Below, one piece after another: positions 46,599 through 55,489 of a stretch of 64,000 bases of DNA. The translations under genes were made by a program, and so were the position numbers. Below the pieces are notes generated by a model that had not been told where the DNA came from, ran no database searches, and was given only the letters and a program-made list of their open reading frames with translations. The stretch is from Thalassolituus marinus (GTDB lineage: Bacteria > Pseudomonadota > Gammaproteobacteria > Pseudomonadales > Oceanobacteraceae). Every line of letters begins with the position of its first letter. The first letter of the stretch is position 1. The stretch lies in contig NZ_JAEDAH010000020.1 of NCBI RefSeq assembly GCF_020320395.1, positions 62,001-126,000 on the forward strand, written 5' to 3'.

Positions 46599-46940
46599 AT
46601 GAACAGGAAAATAAGTGCAAACCCGGCGTTGCTGTCGTTATCCGAAATTGCCAGTGATGCACACCTGCGTATTCAGCAGGATTTCGCCGATATTAATCCG
46701 GTGATCGGGGTTATGCAGGGGATGCGCCGCATGGGGATTCCCGCCGATGTGATGAGTATTGATTGCTTACAGACGCGCAAACGCATTCTGATTGTGCTGC
46801 ATGATGAACATCCTGGACTGATTCAGTATCAATACACATTGATGGATCAGGACCCGGGCGATGACTATCAGGCTGTCAGCAGCACTGATTTCAGCGCAGA
46901 TGTGTTGTATCGCTGGATCAGCGAATACTTTAAGGCGTGA
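46599..46940 (+). CDS. Conserved hypothetical protein (113 aa)
   Basis: Small soluble protein downstream of the aspS terminator. An AAGGA ribosome-binding site with a 6-base spacer supports the ATG at 46599 (MNRKISANPALLSLS) over the open frame from 46581. Sequence shows LRIQQDFADINPVIGVMQGM, then KRILIVLHDEHPGLIQYQYT and ADVLYRWISEYFKA. No signal or membrane segment; I do not recognise a family. Confidence 0.7.
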   Translation: MNRKISANPALLSLSEIASDAHLRIQQDFADINPVIGVMQGMRRMGIPADVMSIDCLQTRKRILIVLHDEHPGLIQYQYTLMDQDPGDDYQAVSSTDFSADVLYRWISEYFKA

Positions 46941-47128
46941 AGTCTAAGACGCTGCCCTTAGCTGCGTAATTCAGCATTAAAGGGCGGTGATACGGTGCCG
47001 GTTTTTCACTTCCCGGCAACGTAATTTGCCACGCGACTCAGCCAGAGCTGTAAAATAAGAAACCATGCTGGCCAGTTTATGGCTGCCAGCATGGTAAGTT
47101 GAATGGCAATGTCGTGCGCGGATGCCGC

Positions 47129-48037
47129 TCAGCTTGCGCTTTTCTCCAGAGAATCGAGCAGCTTGTCTTTTTGTTCCCACAGTTCGCTGACCCATTGCTG
47201 GATTTCCAGGCGTAAGGACTCATCTTTCTGATAGTCGCCCTGGCTGAAATGCGGTGGAATCGGACACTCTTCAATGCGTACAACGCAGCGCTTGAAAGAA
47301 CCGCACATCATGCCCCAGAAGGTTGGAATACCATCCGGGTAATGAATGGTCACGTTGGTCAGCGCGGTAAATTTGTCACCGAGGGCCTGAATGGCGAAGG
47401 CCAGACCACCGGCTTTGGGTTTCAGCAAATGCTTGTATGGCGATTGCTGGCCGAGATGCTTGCTGCCGGTGTAGCGGGTACCTTCCAGAAAGTTCATAAC
47501 GCTGGTTGGCATGCGCGAAAATTTTTCACAGGCTTTCTGTGTTTCTTCCAGATCTTTGCCGGCTTTCTCCGGATGTTTGGCCAGATATTCTTTTGAATAA
47601 CGGCGCATAAACGGAAAATCCAGTGCCCACCATGCCTGACCTACAATCGGCACGTAAGCGAGTTCCTGTTTAATGAAAAACTTCAGCAGTGGTACTTTGC
47701 CGAGGTAAGTGTTGTACAGAACAAAAATGTCGACCCAGCTCTGGTGGTTAGCAGTAATCAGGAACCACTGTTTCTTACCAATGCGGTCCAGCCCCTGAAT
47801 GTCCCACTGCACTTTGTAAACGTTGTTCATCCACCACAGGATGCTGTTCACCCAGAGAGACGCAATACCAGTGATCACTGGGTTGGCGAATATCGCGGCC
47901 AGTCGTGCCGGCAGGATGATACGAAGCAGGATAAAGGAGTAAAGGAACACACCAAGAAAAAGCGTGTTCATCAGCAAAGCAACGGAACTGATGACACCCA
48001 TCAGCAGGGAGCGTTTTTCGTCAGCAGGGTGTGGCAC
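47129..48037 (-). CDS. 1-acyl-glycerol-3-phosphate acyltransferase-like protein (YihG/PlsC superfamily)
   Basis: Inner-membrane lysophosphatidic acid acyltransferase-type enzyme. N-terminal membrane helix (about 15-45), acyltransferase motif NHQSWVD (about 98-104; H-x4-D catalytic pair), LDFPFMRRYSKEYL (block II) and FLEGTRYTG (block III, about 190). 302 residues matches YihG/LCLAT-type members. The GTG start at 48037 is chosen on frame; an ATG at residue 13 (MGVISSV) is possible. Phospholipid fatty-acid remodelling is the likely role. Confidence 0.87.
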   Translation of the reverse strand: MPHPADEKRSLLMGVISSVALLMNTLFLGVFLYSFILLRIILPARLAAIFANPVITGIASLWVNSILWWMNNVYKVQWDIQGLDRIGKKQWFLITANHQSWVDIFVLYNTYLGKVPLLKFFIKQELAYVPIVGQAWWALDFPFMRRYSKEYLAKHPEKAGKDLEETQKACEKFSRMPTSVMNFLEGTRYTGSKHLGQQSPYKHLLKPKAGGLAFAIQALGDKFTALTNVTIHYPDGIPTFWGMMCGSFKRCVVRIEECPIPPHFSQGDYQKDESLRLEIQQWVSELWEQKDKLLDSLEKSAS

Positions 48038-48124
48038 TCATTCAATCCTGTATTGGTCGTAGTGCCCGAATGTTATTGAATGGGTATGGCCCGTTCAACC
48101 TGCTGACGTCGTTTATTGTTGATT

Positions 48125-48295
48125 TTAATTCAAAAATGTATTGCCAGAATCTGCCTCTGAAGGTTTCGCCTCTGCGTTCTGATGCGTAACCGCGCCTTTA
48201 ACATTGTTGAAGTCATCGAACATCAGCAGGGTGTTTTTCAGTTGTTCGCAAGCCCGTGGTGGACCTTCAGCAGTTCGACCAGAGCAACTATATGA
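48125..48295 (-). pseudogene. Possible C-terminal remnant of an unknown gene
   Basis: A 56-codon stretch between a TGA and a TAA on the minus strand reads like a real protein end (RTAEGPPRACEQLKNTLLMF then DDFNNVKGAVTHQNAEAKP) with no start codon in a plausible context. Nothing upstream continues it in any frame. I cannot name the family. Confidence 0.3.
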
Positions 48296-48663
48296 TCAGC
48301 GTTCAATGGCTGGCGGAATATTCAGTTCAGTACGTTGAGCGACGTGTGCGCGATAAGCTTCTAACGCTGATGTATCCCTATCGTTACCAGAAACACTTTT
48401 CACGGCCCGTTCATCTTCGTGGCGAGGGACAGCTCTTTGTTTTTGGTTCTAACAGTATTGCCGGGTTTAATGTCCCAGAGGCAAGCGTCGATAATATGAA
48501 GAGACGAACGTCGATAGTGTGCAGTGCAACAGGCGACAGCAACGGGCTGTTCCATGAAAAAAGGGGGGGGCAGGGGCATACAAAAAGCCGGCTCCTCTTG
48601 CGAGTGCCGGTTTCGTTTTGCTACTCAGTCAGACTGCCTGGTTGCACCAGAGTGTCTGACTAA
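48256..48663 (+). other. Doubtful open reading frame in the acyltransferase-acnA gap
   Basis: Codons up to about residue 85 look protein-like (SVQYVERRVRDKLLTLMYPY, then LRGEGQLFVFGSNSIAGF), after which the frame crosses a G8 run and the hairpin terminator of acnA and becomes meaningless. Starts with GTG, no ribosome-binding site. Probably a remnant or noise; it overlaps the minus-strand remnant by 40 bp. Otherwise I see no gene in 48038-48700. Confidence 0.2.
48583..48613. terminator. acnA-side hairpin terminator, copy A of a repeated terminator
   Basis: AAAAAGCCGGC...GCCGGTTTcgtttt with an inner CTC/GAG pair. Copies with the same core CCGGCTCCTCTttCGAGTGC recur at 56595 and 58440 beside acnB, so the two aconitase genes end with the same terminator type. 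Confidence 0.75.
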
Positions 48664-48699
48664 GCGAGCAGTAGCTGTTTCAGCAGTTGTTGGCTGCTG

Positions 48700-51417
48700 T
48701 CAGCTGTTAGCAGCGATAATATCGCGCAACACCATCGGCAGAATGCCCTTGTGGCGAATCTGCTCAAGTTCAGAAGACGTATCCACACGAGACAGCAGTT
48801 TATGCTTTTCACTTGAGCCGTCTTTGCGCTTGATTGTCAGCGTTACTGAGCCACGTGGCGTCAGGCTATCAATACCCGCCAGATCGAAGGTTTCAGAGCC
48901 ATCCAGATTCAGCGAACCCAGTGTCACGCCTTCTGGTAACTGCAGTGGCAGTACGCCCATACCCACCAGGTTGGACTTGTGAATACGCTCGAAGCTTTCA
49001 GCGATGATGGCTTTCACACCCAGCAGAGCAGGGCCTTTGGCCGCCCAGTCACGTGATGAGCCGGTACCGTACAGCTTGCCGCCAAATACAACCGATGGCG
49101 TGCCTTCCTGCTGGTAGCGGGAGGCAGCGTCGTAGATCGACATCTTCTCAGCGTCGCCATTAGCGTTGTAGTAGTTAGTAACCGCGCCTGTGGTGCCCGG
49201 CAGCATCAGGTTTCGGGCTTTTACGTTGCCGAAGATGCTGCGCAGCATCACGTGGTGGTTACCACGACGGGCACCCAGTGAAGTCAGGTCGTTGGCATCA
49301 ACGCCGATCGACATCAGGTACTCACCCGGAGGAGAGTCAGGGCGGATACGGCTCACCGGTGATATATGGTCGGTAGTGGTGTTGTCATCGCACATCACCA
49401 GCATACGGGCGTTGCTGATGTTGTTCAGTGAATCGGCTGGAGTTTCCAGCGCGAAGCCATCAAAGAAAGAGATTTCCTGAATGTAGCTCGACTTCTCATC
49501 CCACTGATACACAGGGCCGGTCGGTGATTCCAGCTTCTGCCAGCTCTCCGGACCATCCAGTGAGTTTTCGTAGGTTGCGCGGAAGGCGGCTGGGTCCATG
49601 CACTCATGCATGGTTTGCGTGATTTCGGCGTTGCTTGGCCAGATGTCTTTCAGGAACACGTCATTGCCCTTAGCATCTTTGCCCAGTGGCTCTTTGGTCA
49701 CGTCGATATTCACGTTACCAGCAATCGCCATGGCAATAACCAGCGGCGGCGACATCAGGAAGTTGGTATCAACATCCGGGTGTACGCGGCCTTCAAAGTT
49801 ACGGTTACCCGACAGCACAGAAGACACAATAATGTCGTGGTCACGCAAGGCCGCTTCAATGCTTGGTGCCAGAGGGCCAGAGTTACCAACGCACGTAGTA
49901 CAGCCGTAACCAGCGGTGTTAAAGCCCAATGCATCCAGATGCTCTTGCAGTCCGGCTTTGGTTAAGAAGTCAGTCGCTACCGGTGAGCCAGGTGCCATAG
50001 AAGTCTTAACGCCGTCCGGCACTTTCATGCCCAGTTGGTTGGCTTTTTTCGCCAGCAAACCAGCGGCAATCAGCAGGCCCGGGTTAGAGGTGTTGGTACA
50101 GGCGGTAATGGCGGCGATAACAATGTCGCCGTCTTTTAAGGTGCGCTCTGGCAGAGACTGGAAGATACCGGCTTCGTCGGCCTTAACCGGCGTAACGGTA
50201 GCTACTTCAGGGGTGCGATTGCCTGCAGTGGCGGCTTGCTGGAATACCTTACCGATATCGCCCAGCGGCAGACGGTCTTGCGGGCGTTTTGGTCCGGCAA
50301 CAGATGGCTCGACGGTCGACAGATCCAGATGCAGCAGGTCGGTGTAGCGTGGCAGTTTCTGACCCGCTTTCCACGCCATGTTCTGCGCCTGGTAATAAGC
50401 CAGTGGTAGGTCGCCATCGCGGCCGGTGGCTTTCATATAGTCAGCGGCGATTTCATCAAACGGGAAGAAGCCCATGGTGGCGCCGTATTCCGGTGACATA
50501 TTGGCGATGGTCGCGCGGTCTGGCAGAGACAGGTTCGCGCTGCCTTCACCCACGTATTCCACGAATTTACCCACCACACCGCGCGGGTACTTACGCAGCA
50601 TTTCGGTGATGGTTAATACCAGATCGGTGGCGGTCACGCCTTCGCGCAGGGCGCCGGTCAGCTCAACGCCAATCACTTCCGGTGCCAGCATTTCCATCGG
50701 CTGGCCCAGCATAGATGCTCCAGCTTCAATACCACCTACACCCCAGCCAACAATACCCAGTGCATTAGCCATTGGCGTGTGGCTGTCCATACCGATCAGG
50801 GTATCCGGGATCATCAGCTCATCTTGTTCAAGGTAACCCTGAGCCAGATATTCCAGGTTCACCTGATGCACGATGCCGGTTTGCGGCGGAATAATGCGGA
50901 TGGTGTTAAACGCCTGCGCGCCCCATTTCAGGAAGGCATAACGCTCTTTGTTACGGGCAGCCTCCAGCTCGCTGTTAATGCGCAGCGACGCCGGGCTGCC
51001 GGTGTTGTCCATGGTGACCGTGTGGTCGATCACCAGATCAGCACGCACCAGCGGCTCAATAATGGATGGGTTCAGGCCCATACGTTCAACCGCAGAGCGC
51101 ATCGCCGCAAAATCGACGATGGCGGGTGTACCGCTCAGATCGTGCATGATCACACGACCGGCGGTGAACGGAATTTCTACCGGCTCTTTACCCTGATGCT
51201 CAGGCCAGTTACCCAGCGCCTGCAGCTGCTCAACCGTGATGCCGTTTTTGCCGACATTACGCGCAATGCCTTCAAGAATAGGGCGCAGAGAAAACGGCAG
51301 ATCATCCAGATTGATGCCGAAGCGTTCCGCGGTGTCTGGCAGGCTGTGAAAGCGATGAGACGTGCCTGGCAGAGTCTTAACCGAGCTTGAAGGGTCGAAA
51401 TGGGTAGGTGATGTCAT
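48700..51417 (-). CDS. acnA: Aconitate hydratase AcnA
   Basis: TCA-cycle enzyme isomerising citrate to isocitrate through cis-aconitate with a [4Fe-4S] cluster. 905 residues: GMDSHTPMANALGIVGWGVG (about 209), Fe-S ligands in ITACTNTSNPGLL (about 440) and GYGCTTCVGNSGPL (about 507-510), and the swivel domain with YGTGSSRDWAAKGPALLGVK (about 785). Length and motif set match the AcnA/IRP-type enzyme. Transcribed away from the accessory region that begins about 230 bp upstream of its start. Confidence 0.96.
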   Translation of the reverse strand: MTSPTHFDPSSSVKTLPGTSHRFHSLPDTAERFGINLDDLPFSLRPILEGIARNVGKNGITVEQLQALGNWPEHQGKEPVEIPFTAGRVIMHDLSGTPAIVDFAAMRSAVERMGLNPSIIEPLVRADLVIDHTVTMDNTGSPASLRINSELEAARNKERYAFLKWGAQAFNTIRIIPPQTGIVHQVNLEYLAQGYLEQDELMIPDTLIGMDSHTPMANALGIVGWGVGGIEAGASMLGQPMEMLAPEVIGVELTGALREGVTATDLVLTITEMLRKYPRGVVGKFVEYVGEGSANLSLPDRATIANMSPEYGATMGFFPFDEIAADYMKATGRDGDLPLAYYQAQNMAWKAGQKLPRYTDLLHLDLSTVEPSVAGPKRPQDRLPLGDIGKVFQQAATAGNRTPEVATVTPVKADEAGIFQSLPERTLKDGDIVIAAITACTNTSNPGLLIAAGLLAKKANQLGMKVPDGVKTSMAPGSPVATDFLTKAGLQEHLDALGFNTAGYGCTTCVGNSGPLAPSIEAALRDHDIIVSSVLSGNRNFEGRVHPDVDTNFLMSPPLVIAMAIAGNVNIDVTKEPLGKDAKGNDVFLKDIWPSNAEITQTMHECMDPAAFRATYENSLDGPESWQKLESPTGPVYQWDEKSSYIQEISFFDGFALETPADSLNNISNARMLVMCDDNTTTDHISPVSRIRPDSPPGEYLMSIGVDANDLTSLGARRGNHHVMLRSIFGNVKARNLMLPGTTGAVTNYYNANGDAEKMSIYDAASRYQQEGTPSVVFGGKLYGTGSSRDWAAKGPALLGVKAIIAESFERIHKSNLVGMGVLPLQLPEGVTLGSLNLDGSETFDLAGIDSLTPRGSVTLTIKRKDGSSEKHKLLSRVDTSSELEQIRHKGILPMVLRDIIAANS

Positions 51418-51647
51418 GCTGGATTCCTGACAGGTTGTTGAGTGCAGGGTTGGCAGAAGCCTGAATTGTCGCCAATTTTAGCGCGATAAGGGGCTAAATC
51501 AAGGTTTATGACTGCCGCTTTAGTCGGATTGTATACAATCTTGTGCGGCTCAGGTTTTAGATTGTCGTGCTGAAGTCGGTAGAGACGGCAGGGGCAGGGA
51601 ATTGGGCAATGCAGCGGGGAGGGTGTTGTGTATGTTCAGTAACGTGA

Positions 51648-51702
51648 TGAGCCGTAAATTTCAGATTTGCGGCTCATAAATGGGCGATATTTGAGCCGCA
51701 AA
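51648..51702. repeat. TGAGCCGCAAA hairpin cluster, left copy
   Basis: Three 11-bp elements in alternating orientation: TGAGCCGTAAA (51648-51658), TTTGCGGCTCA (51666-51676), TGAGCCGCAAA (51692-51702). Neighbouring pairs form stems with 7- and 15-base loops. The second pair and its loop recur at 54565-54602, so the motif brackets the HamA/transposase segment. Confidence 0.75.
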
Positions 51703-51730
51703 GCCGTTGCTGGAGGGTCACCAAGGCCGT

Positions 51731-51848
51731 CGGGGCGGGCAATGCCCGAGATATAAGAGAGCTAGCGTGGGTGTCCTGATAGTGTTCGCTGATAGTGTTC
51801 GCGTTGGCTGCTTATCGCGGGCGGTAGGAGCGGGCCATGCCCGCGATA
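51731..51848. repeat. REP elements between acnA and hamA
   Basis: A canonical REP of the RAYT-locus family at 51824-51848 (GTAGGAGCGGGCCATGCCCG start, GTAG at the foot) and a degenerate one at 51731-51755 (GGGGCGGGCAATGCCCGAGA). They show the REP family of the 10-kb locus is dispersed in this genome. Confidence 0.7.
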
Positions 51849-52227
51849 TAAACAACTCAAGTGCTAACGTGGGTGTCCCGCTAGGCGCGCTTCCCGCTAG
51901 GCGCGCTAGGCGAAAAACCAGTACTTTATACGTAGACAATAAAATTGACTTTTCTGTTATTAATGACGCAGATAGCCTGTGCAACAGGCTCAGAATGAAA
52001 GGTTTGGCAGTACGTTTTGCATTAGTGCGTGTGTGATTTTCTGTGAAAGTTTCCACTGCGATGTTGTTTTAACGTCGGTGTCTTGATTATTTCGATGACT
52101 AAAAAATATCCTCCGAGCTAAAAAAGGATAAATCACCACTAGTTCAAACCTGGCAAAGATAAAGAAATATTCGAACGAAGCTTATGCTTATATCGAAGAA
52201 TATTATTAATGACACGGAAGAATAGAA

Positions 52228-53103
52228 ATGCCCAAGTCGCCCAAAAAAGTACCGGCCAAGAAGAAGGTGGAGAGACGTAAAACAAAACACGAAAGCATAT
52301 TAGGTAAACATCCCACTGGAAAAAACTTTGGTAGCTTCACTGCGTCAACAGATTCAGTTACTGCTAAAAGTATTGCGCATCGTGCCCTATTACTTCCTGA
52401 CGACAAGGTTGATGATGCCGTTCAAGAGCTAAGAATCGCGCTGATCGAGCATCATGCAAGCCCCGAAATGATAGCGCGAGACAACAGAAAGATTACTTCT
52501 CTAAAAAGACTTGGTTACACCCTCGATGATGCTAATGTACAGCGTTTTCCAACTCACTCAGATACACAGAAAGGTAACTTAACGGAAGTTTTTCTAGCTG
52601 AATATATTAGTGCTTCGTCTGGGGCTGATCTTCCAGTATATCGATTAAGGCACAATCCAAACGTAGAGCAATCCATGAAGGGAGATGATGTCTTAGCCTT
52701 TGACTTTCGGGGTAGAAGGCCCCGAATAATAATCGGAGAAGCAAAATTCAGAGGTGTACCATCCAAAACAGCTGTCGAAGAAATAATTATGGGGCTTAAT
52801 AGTTCTTACCATGGAGGTCTGCCTGCTTCCCTACAGTTTGTAGCAGATAGACTATATGAATCTGGTCAAAACGGATTAGCTGACCAGATAGAAAGCTGCG
52901 CTCTACATATGGCCAATGGGAACCTCGATCTAAATTATGCTGGAATACTCTTAAGCAATAAAAACAGTGCCAATCCGATCAATGCTCATGCAGATAGCAA
53001 TATACGCGAACTAGTCATGATCTCATTGGCCATGTCCAACCCCAACGAATTAGTTACTGCATGTTTTGAGGGGATTGAGGAGGAAGCGCATGGCAATCCC
53101 TAG
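52228..53103 (+). CDS. HamA-like nuclease (Hachiman anti-phage system, DUF1837)
   Basis: 291 residues. A basic Lys-rich N-terminus (PKSPKKVPAKKKVERRKTKH), then a PD-(D/E)xK-type nuclease region: GNLTEVFLAEYIS (about 116), NVEQSMKGDDVLAFDF (about 148-163) and IIIGEAKFRGVPSKTAVEE (about 170-190), giving Glu, Asp and Glu-x-Lys catalytic residues. This pattern fits the HamA/DUF1837 family of Hachiman defence, where HamA is the effector controlled by the helicase HamB. The downstream frame starts 14 bp before this stop, as expected for hamAB, but is truncated. AT-rich compared with flanking genes. Family assignment is by motif only. Confidence 0.65.
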   Translation: MPKSPKKVPAKKKVERRKTKHESILGKHPTGKNFGSFTASTDSVTAKSIAHRALLLPDDKVDDAVQELRIALIEHHASPEMIARDNRKITSLKRLGYTLDDANVQRFPTHSDTQKGNLTEVFLAEYISASSGADLPVYRLRHNPNVEQSMKGDDVLAFDFRGRRPRIIIGEAKFRGVPSKTAVEEIIMGLNSSYHGGLPASLQFVADRLYESGQNGLADQIESCALHMANGNLDLNYAGILLSNKNSANPINAHADSNIRELVMISLAMSNPNELVTACFEGIEEEAHGNP

Positions 53104-53371
53104 AGAAACCGCGCAAAGAATAATCGAGAGCTTTCAAGCGGATAGAACTTCAAACCTTTTTGCCCAATCAAATGCCAGCCATCTGCTATATGAAGTCGGT
53201 AGAATTAAAAGGACAGCCACTCTAAGAAAAACCAGTTTTGGCTGCCAGCAGGGGTGCCGTGTTAAGCCAATCAGTTTTGGTGTCGTGGTTTGGAGCAGGC
53301 TTTGGTCATTAGGCCGAATTATGTGGAAATATCCGGGATTTCAGACACGCGAATCCCTCAGACGTACCTGA
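53090..53371 (+). pseudogene. N-terminal stub of the HamA partner gene (hamB-like)
   Basis: The ATG at 53090 (MAIPRETAQRIIESFQADRT) overlaps the hamA-like stop and has GAGGAGG just upstream, so it is the translationally coupled partner. About 45 residues (to LYEVGRIKRTATL) look like the N-terminus of the helicase partner; after about 53225 the frame continues only by chance to 53371. No helicase motifs (Walker A, DEAH) are present. The junction has a CAGTTTTGG direct repeat (53233 and 53272). The rest was deleted, with the transposase gene now adjacent. Confidence 0.6.
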
Positions 53372-53396
53372 TTTTTAAAAGATTGCGAAAGAAATG

Positions 53397-54392
53397 CTAG
53401 CCGAAGGCTGTTCGGCAGCGATTTAGTCCAGGTGGGCGCTGATAATTTAGCCGCTCACAGGTTGAGCGCAGCTTTTCTTCGTTTCCAGCGAAGGTGCTGA
53501 ACGTATTTTCGAAGCTTTGCGTCATGCTTAGCCAGCGGTCTTCATCCAATCCCAGTCGATCGAGAATCTGAGCGGAACTGTCTGAAATAAACCCACGCTT
53601 GTCATCGCGAATGATTCGTCCGGTTGCATCAACCAGTTCCATATAGTCGGTCAACTTCATTGCGATGCCTTCAAGCATATTCTGACGAGGATTACCGGCA
53701 AAGGGCAGAAGCTCTTTGGGTTGTTGAAATAAGTGATTAGGTGCCTGTGCTGTTTGTGCTTTTTCGGCTCTGCGCTTAATAGATGTGTGGTCAGAGTCTT
53801 CCGGTGTTTTTGCCATGCAGGCTCGAACAGGGTTGAGATCAACATAGGCCATACAGGCGGCGAGTGCGGCTTCATCAAGCAGCGCCTGCGATTTGAAACG
53901 CCCCTCCCAGAATCGACCAGTGCAGCCATCTTCAAGATTAGCTTCACGGGCGACAGATTCGTTCAATACACGCATAAACCAGCTGATATCCGTGAGCCGG
54001 GAGCGCCACTCGGTGATGTATATTTGCAGACGAGCCAGGTCGGCTTTGTTGAGCTCATCACCGCGTAAAAAGCGCTGAGAGAGGAGATTGCCTTTAAACA
54101 GCGAGTGCCAGCGCTCTATGACTTCTTCATCTGTCCAGGACCTGCTAGCTTGAGAGTCAACATAAAGAACGACGTGGTAGTGATTGCTCATAATGGCATA
54201 AGCGGCAATCTGAATAGCAAAGACCTGAGGGAGTTCTAAGAGTTTATTCTCAAGCCAGCCTCGGCGGTGTTCGTAACTTTCACCGGTTATGTCATCGGCG
54301 CCACACAGAAATGCACGGCGCACACAGCGCGAAATGCAGTGATAGTAGGGCGTATCTTCAATGGATACCTGCTGCTTCCTTGGCTTTGGCAT
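53397..54392 (-). mobile_element. Y1/HUH transposase, long TnpREP-like type
   Basis: 331 residues: PKPRKQQVSIEDTPYYHCIS start, HUH motif SNHYHVVLYVD (about 70), and WFMRVLNESVAREANLEDGC, TGRFWEGRFKSQAL (likely catalytic Tyr nearby is not obvious) and ACMAYVDLNPVRACMA (about 185). The C-terminal third (about 215-331) is an extension absent from small RAYTs. This subclass is common in marine gammaproteobacteria and usually lies alone. Complete reading frame; no clear terminal hairpins were identified except the TGAGCCG and GTGTTAACG repeats upstream of its start. Confidence 0.85.
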
Positions 54393-54490
54393 AATCAGAT
54401 TCCGACGGATGGCTGAATTTCCAGAGTAGTCAGTGGTTGCATATTGATCAATCAGAAGAATGTGTTAGCGTGGGTGTCTCGGTAGTAGTG

Positions 54491-54533
54491 GGTTGATACC
54501 TTCAACTGCTGCTTTGTACTCTTCCAGATTCGG
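54491..54533. repeat. acnB 3'-end fragment, copy C (43 bp)
   Basis: Matches 58736-58778 of acnB with two mismatches (the codons for TLEEYKAAVDGIN). It is flanked on both sides by GTGTTARCGTGGGTGTC. This is a remnant of a duplicated acnB end at the distal edge of cassette 1. Confidence 0.85.
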
Positions 54534-54564
54534 TGTGTTAACGTGGGTGTCTGAGTGGTCTTTG

Positions 54565-54602
54565 TTTGCGGCTCATAAATGGGTGATATTTGAGCCGTAA
54601 AA
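54565..54602. repeat. TGAGCCGCAAA hairpin, right copy
   Basis: TTTGCGGCTCA / TGAGCCGTAAA with the same 15-base loop region (TAAATGGGTGATATT) as at 51666-51702. Confidence 0.75.
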
Positions 54603-54754
54603 CGGGCCTTGGCATATCATCGCAGGAGAAGTGCTAATGTGGGGGGGCTCGTCAGCGATCACTATGAGCTTCCATGGCATCTATTGCCTCAGTTTACTAG
54701 GTCGCTGTTGATAGGTATTGTCTACTCCAATAGCTGAAGGGAATCTGCTAACCG

Positions 54755-55489
54755 ATGAAACTTGAATACAAGAATGGTGTTCGTATTACCAAGTTCGTAC
54801 ATGAAAAAGATGCTTTTGAGGCAGCATTGGATGGGTATGAACAGAGACTAAAGACCTACTATGCTTCGAGCTCTCGTACAGAAACCGAGGATGAACGGAG
54901 AAAAGCAGTGGCTGAAGCCATGTCCTTCTTGAGTATGGAGCGGGCTAAACTCAGCACTATTGCCTCACTGCAGGATCAACTTCGGGATTACCGTGCGCAA
55001 GGAATGAAAGCGACATCAGAAAACTCTGATATGTGGAGTCGCGCGGAAGCACTCGATGTGTTGCAAGCGGAGTCCCATCACGGATACAACGGTGTAAGGG
55101 TGCTTGAACGTAATATGGCAGCTGAGGGTGTGCCAAAACCCAGCGCACGTCACACTGCGCATCATATCTGCCCTGGCAAAGGCAAACTACCCGCAATATC
55201 CAGACAGACCAGGGTTCATTTACATACACACGGTATTCGAATAAATGATCCCGCGAATGGGGTTTATCTAATGACTCGTGACAAAGAAACTCCTCACTGG
55301 TCAATGCCTGACTCCCGTGGGCACAAAACGTATCATACCGAGGGCTACGAAAGACTCGTCTGAGAAAGGCTTTCACACCTAAATGGCCAGGACAAAATAA
55401 AAACGCAACTCCAGGTGATCGGTCGACTTATGCAGCAGAACAATGTAACAGTCATGATTGATAAGGCAGGAGAAACGACCATTGCCTAG
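54755..55489 (+). pseudogene. AHH-nuclease toxin, cassette 1, interrupted by in-frame TGA
   Basis: Orphan polymorphic-toxin C-terminal domain. The AHH nuclease motif is SARHTAHHICPGKGKL (about residue 130), with later conserved HTHGIRINDPANGVYL and GHKTYHTEGYERL. The frame stops at TGA (55361-55363) after 202 codons but stays open for 41 more in the same frame (ERLSHLNGQDKIKTQLQVIG) to a TAG at 55487-55489. That continuation aligns without gaps with the end of the toxin in cassette 2, the TGA facing a Gln. The true stop overlaps the immunity gene start by 8 bp. So a full-length 244-codon toxin has acquired one nonsense mutation, probably inactivating or attenuating it. No secretion domain is attached. 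Confidence 0.75.

Larger units (their letters stand above)
51762..54551. repeat. Dispersed 17-bp motif GTGTTAACGTGGGTGTC
   Basis: Near-identical copies at 51762-51775 (partial), 51861-51877, 54462-54478 and 54535-54551, with a degenerate one at 54631. They occur only at the two ends of the hamA-transposase segment, always in the same orientation and next to REP or TGAGCCG hairpins or acnB fragments. Coordinates here span first to last clear copy; the interval itself is not repeat. Confidence 0.65.

Noticed and set aside
48524-48982. 152-codon ORF across the acnA 3' end
   Set aside because: Mostly antisense to acnA and spans its terminator.
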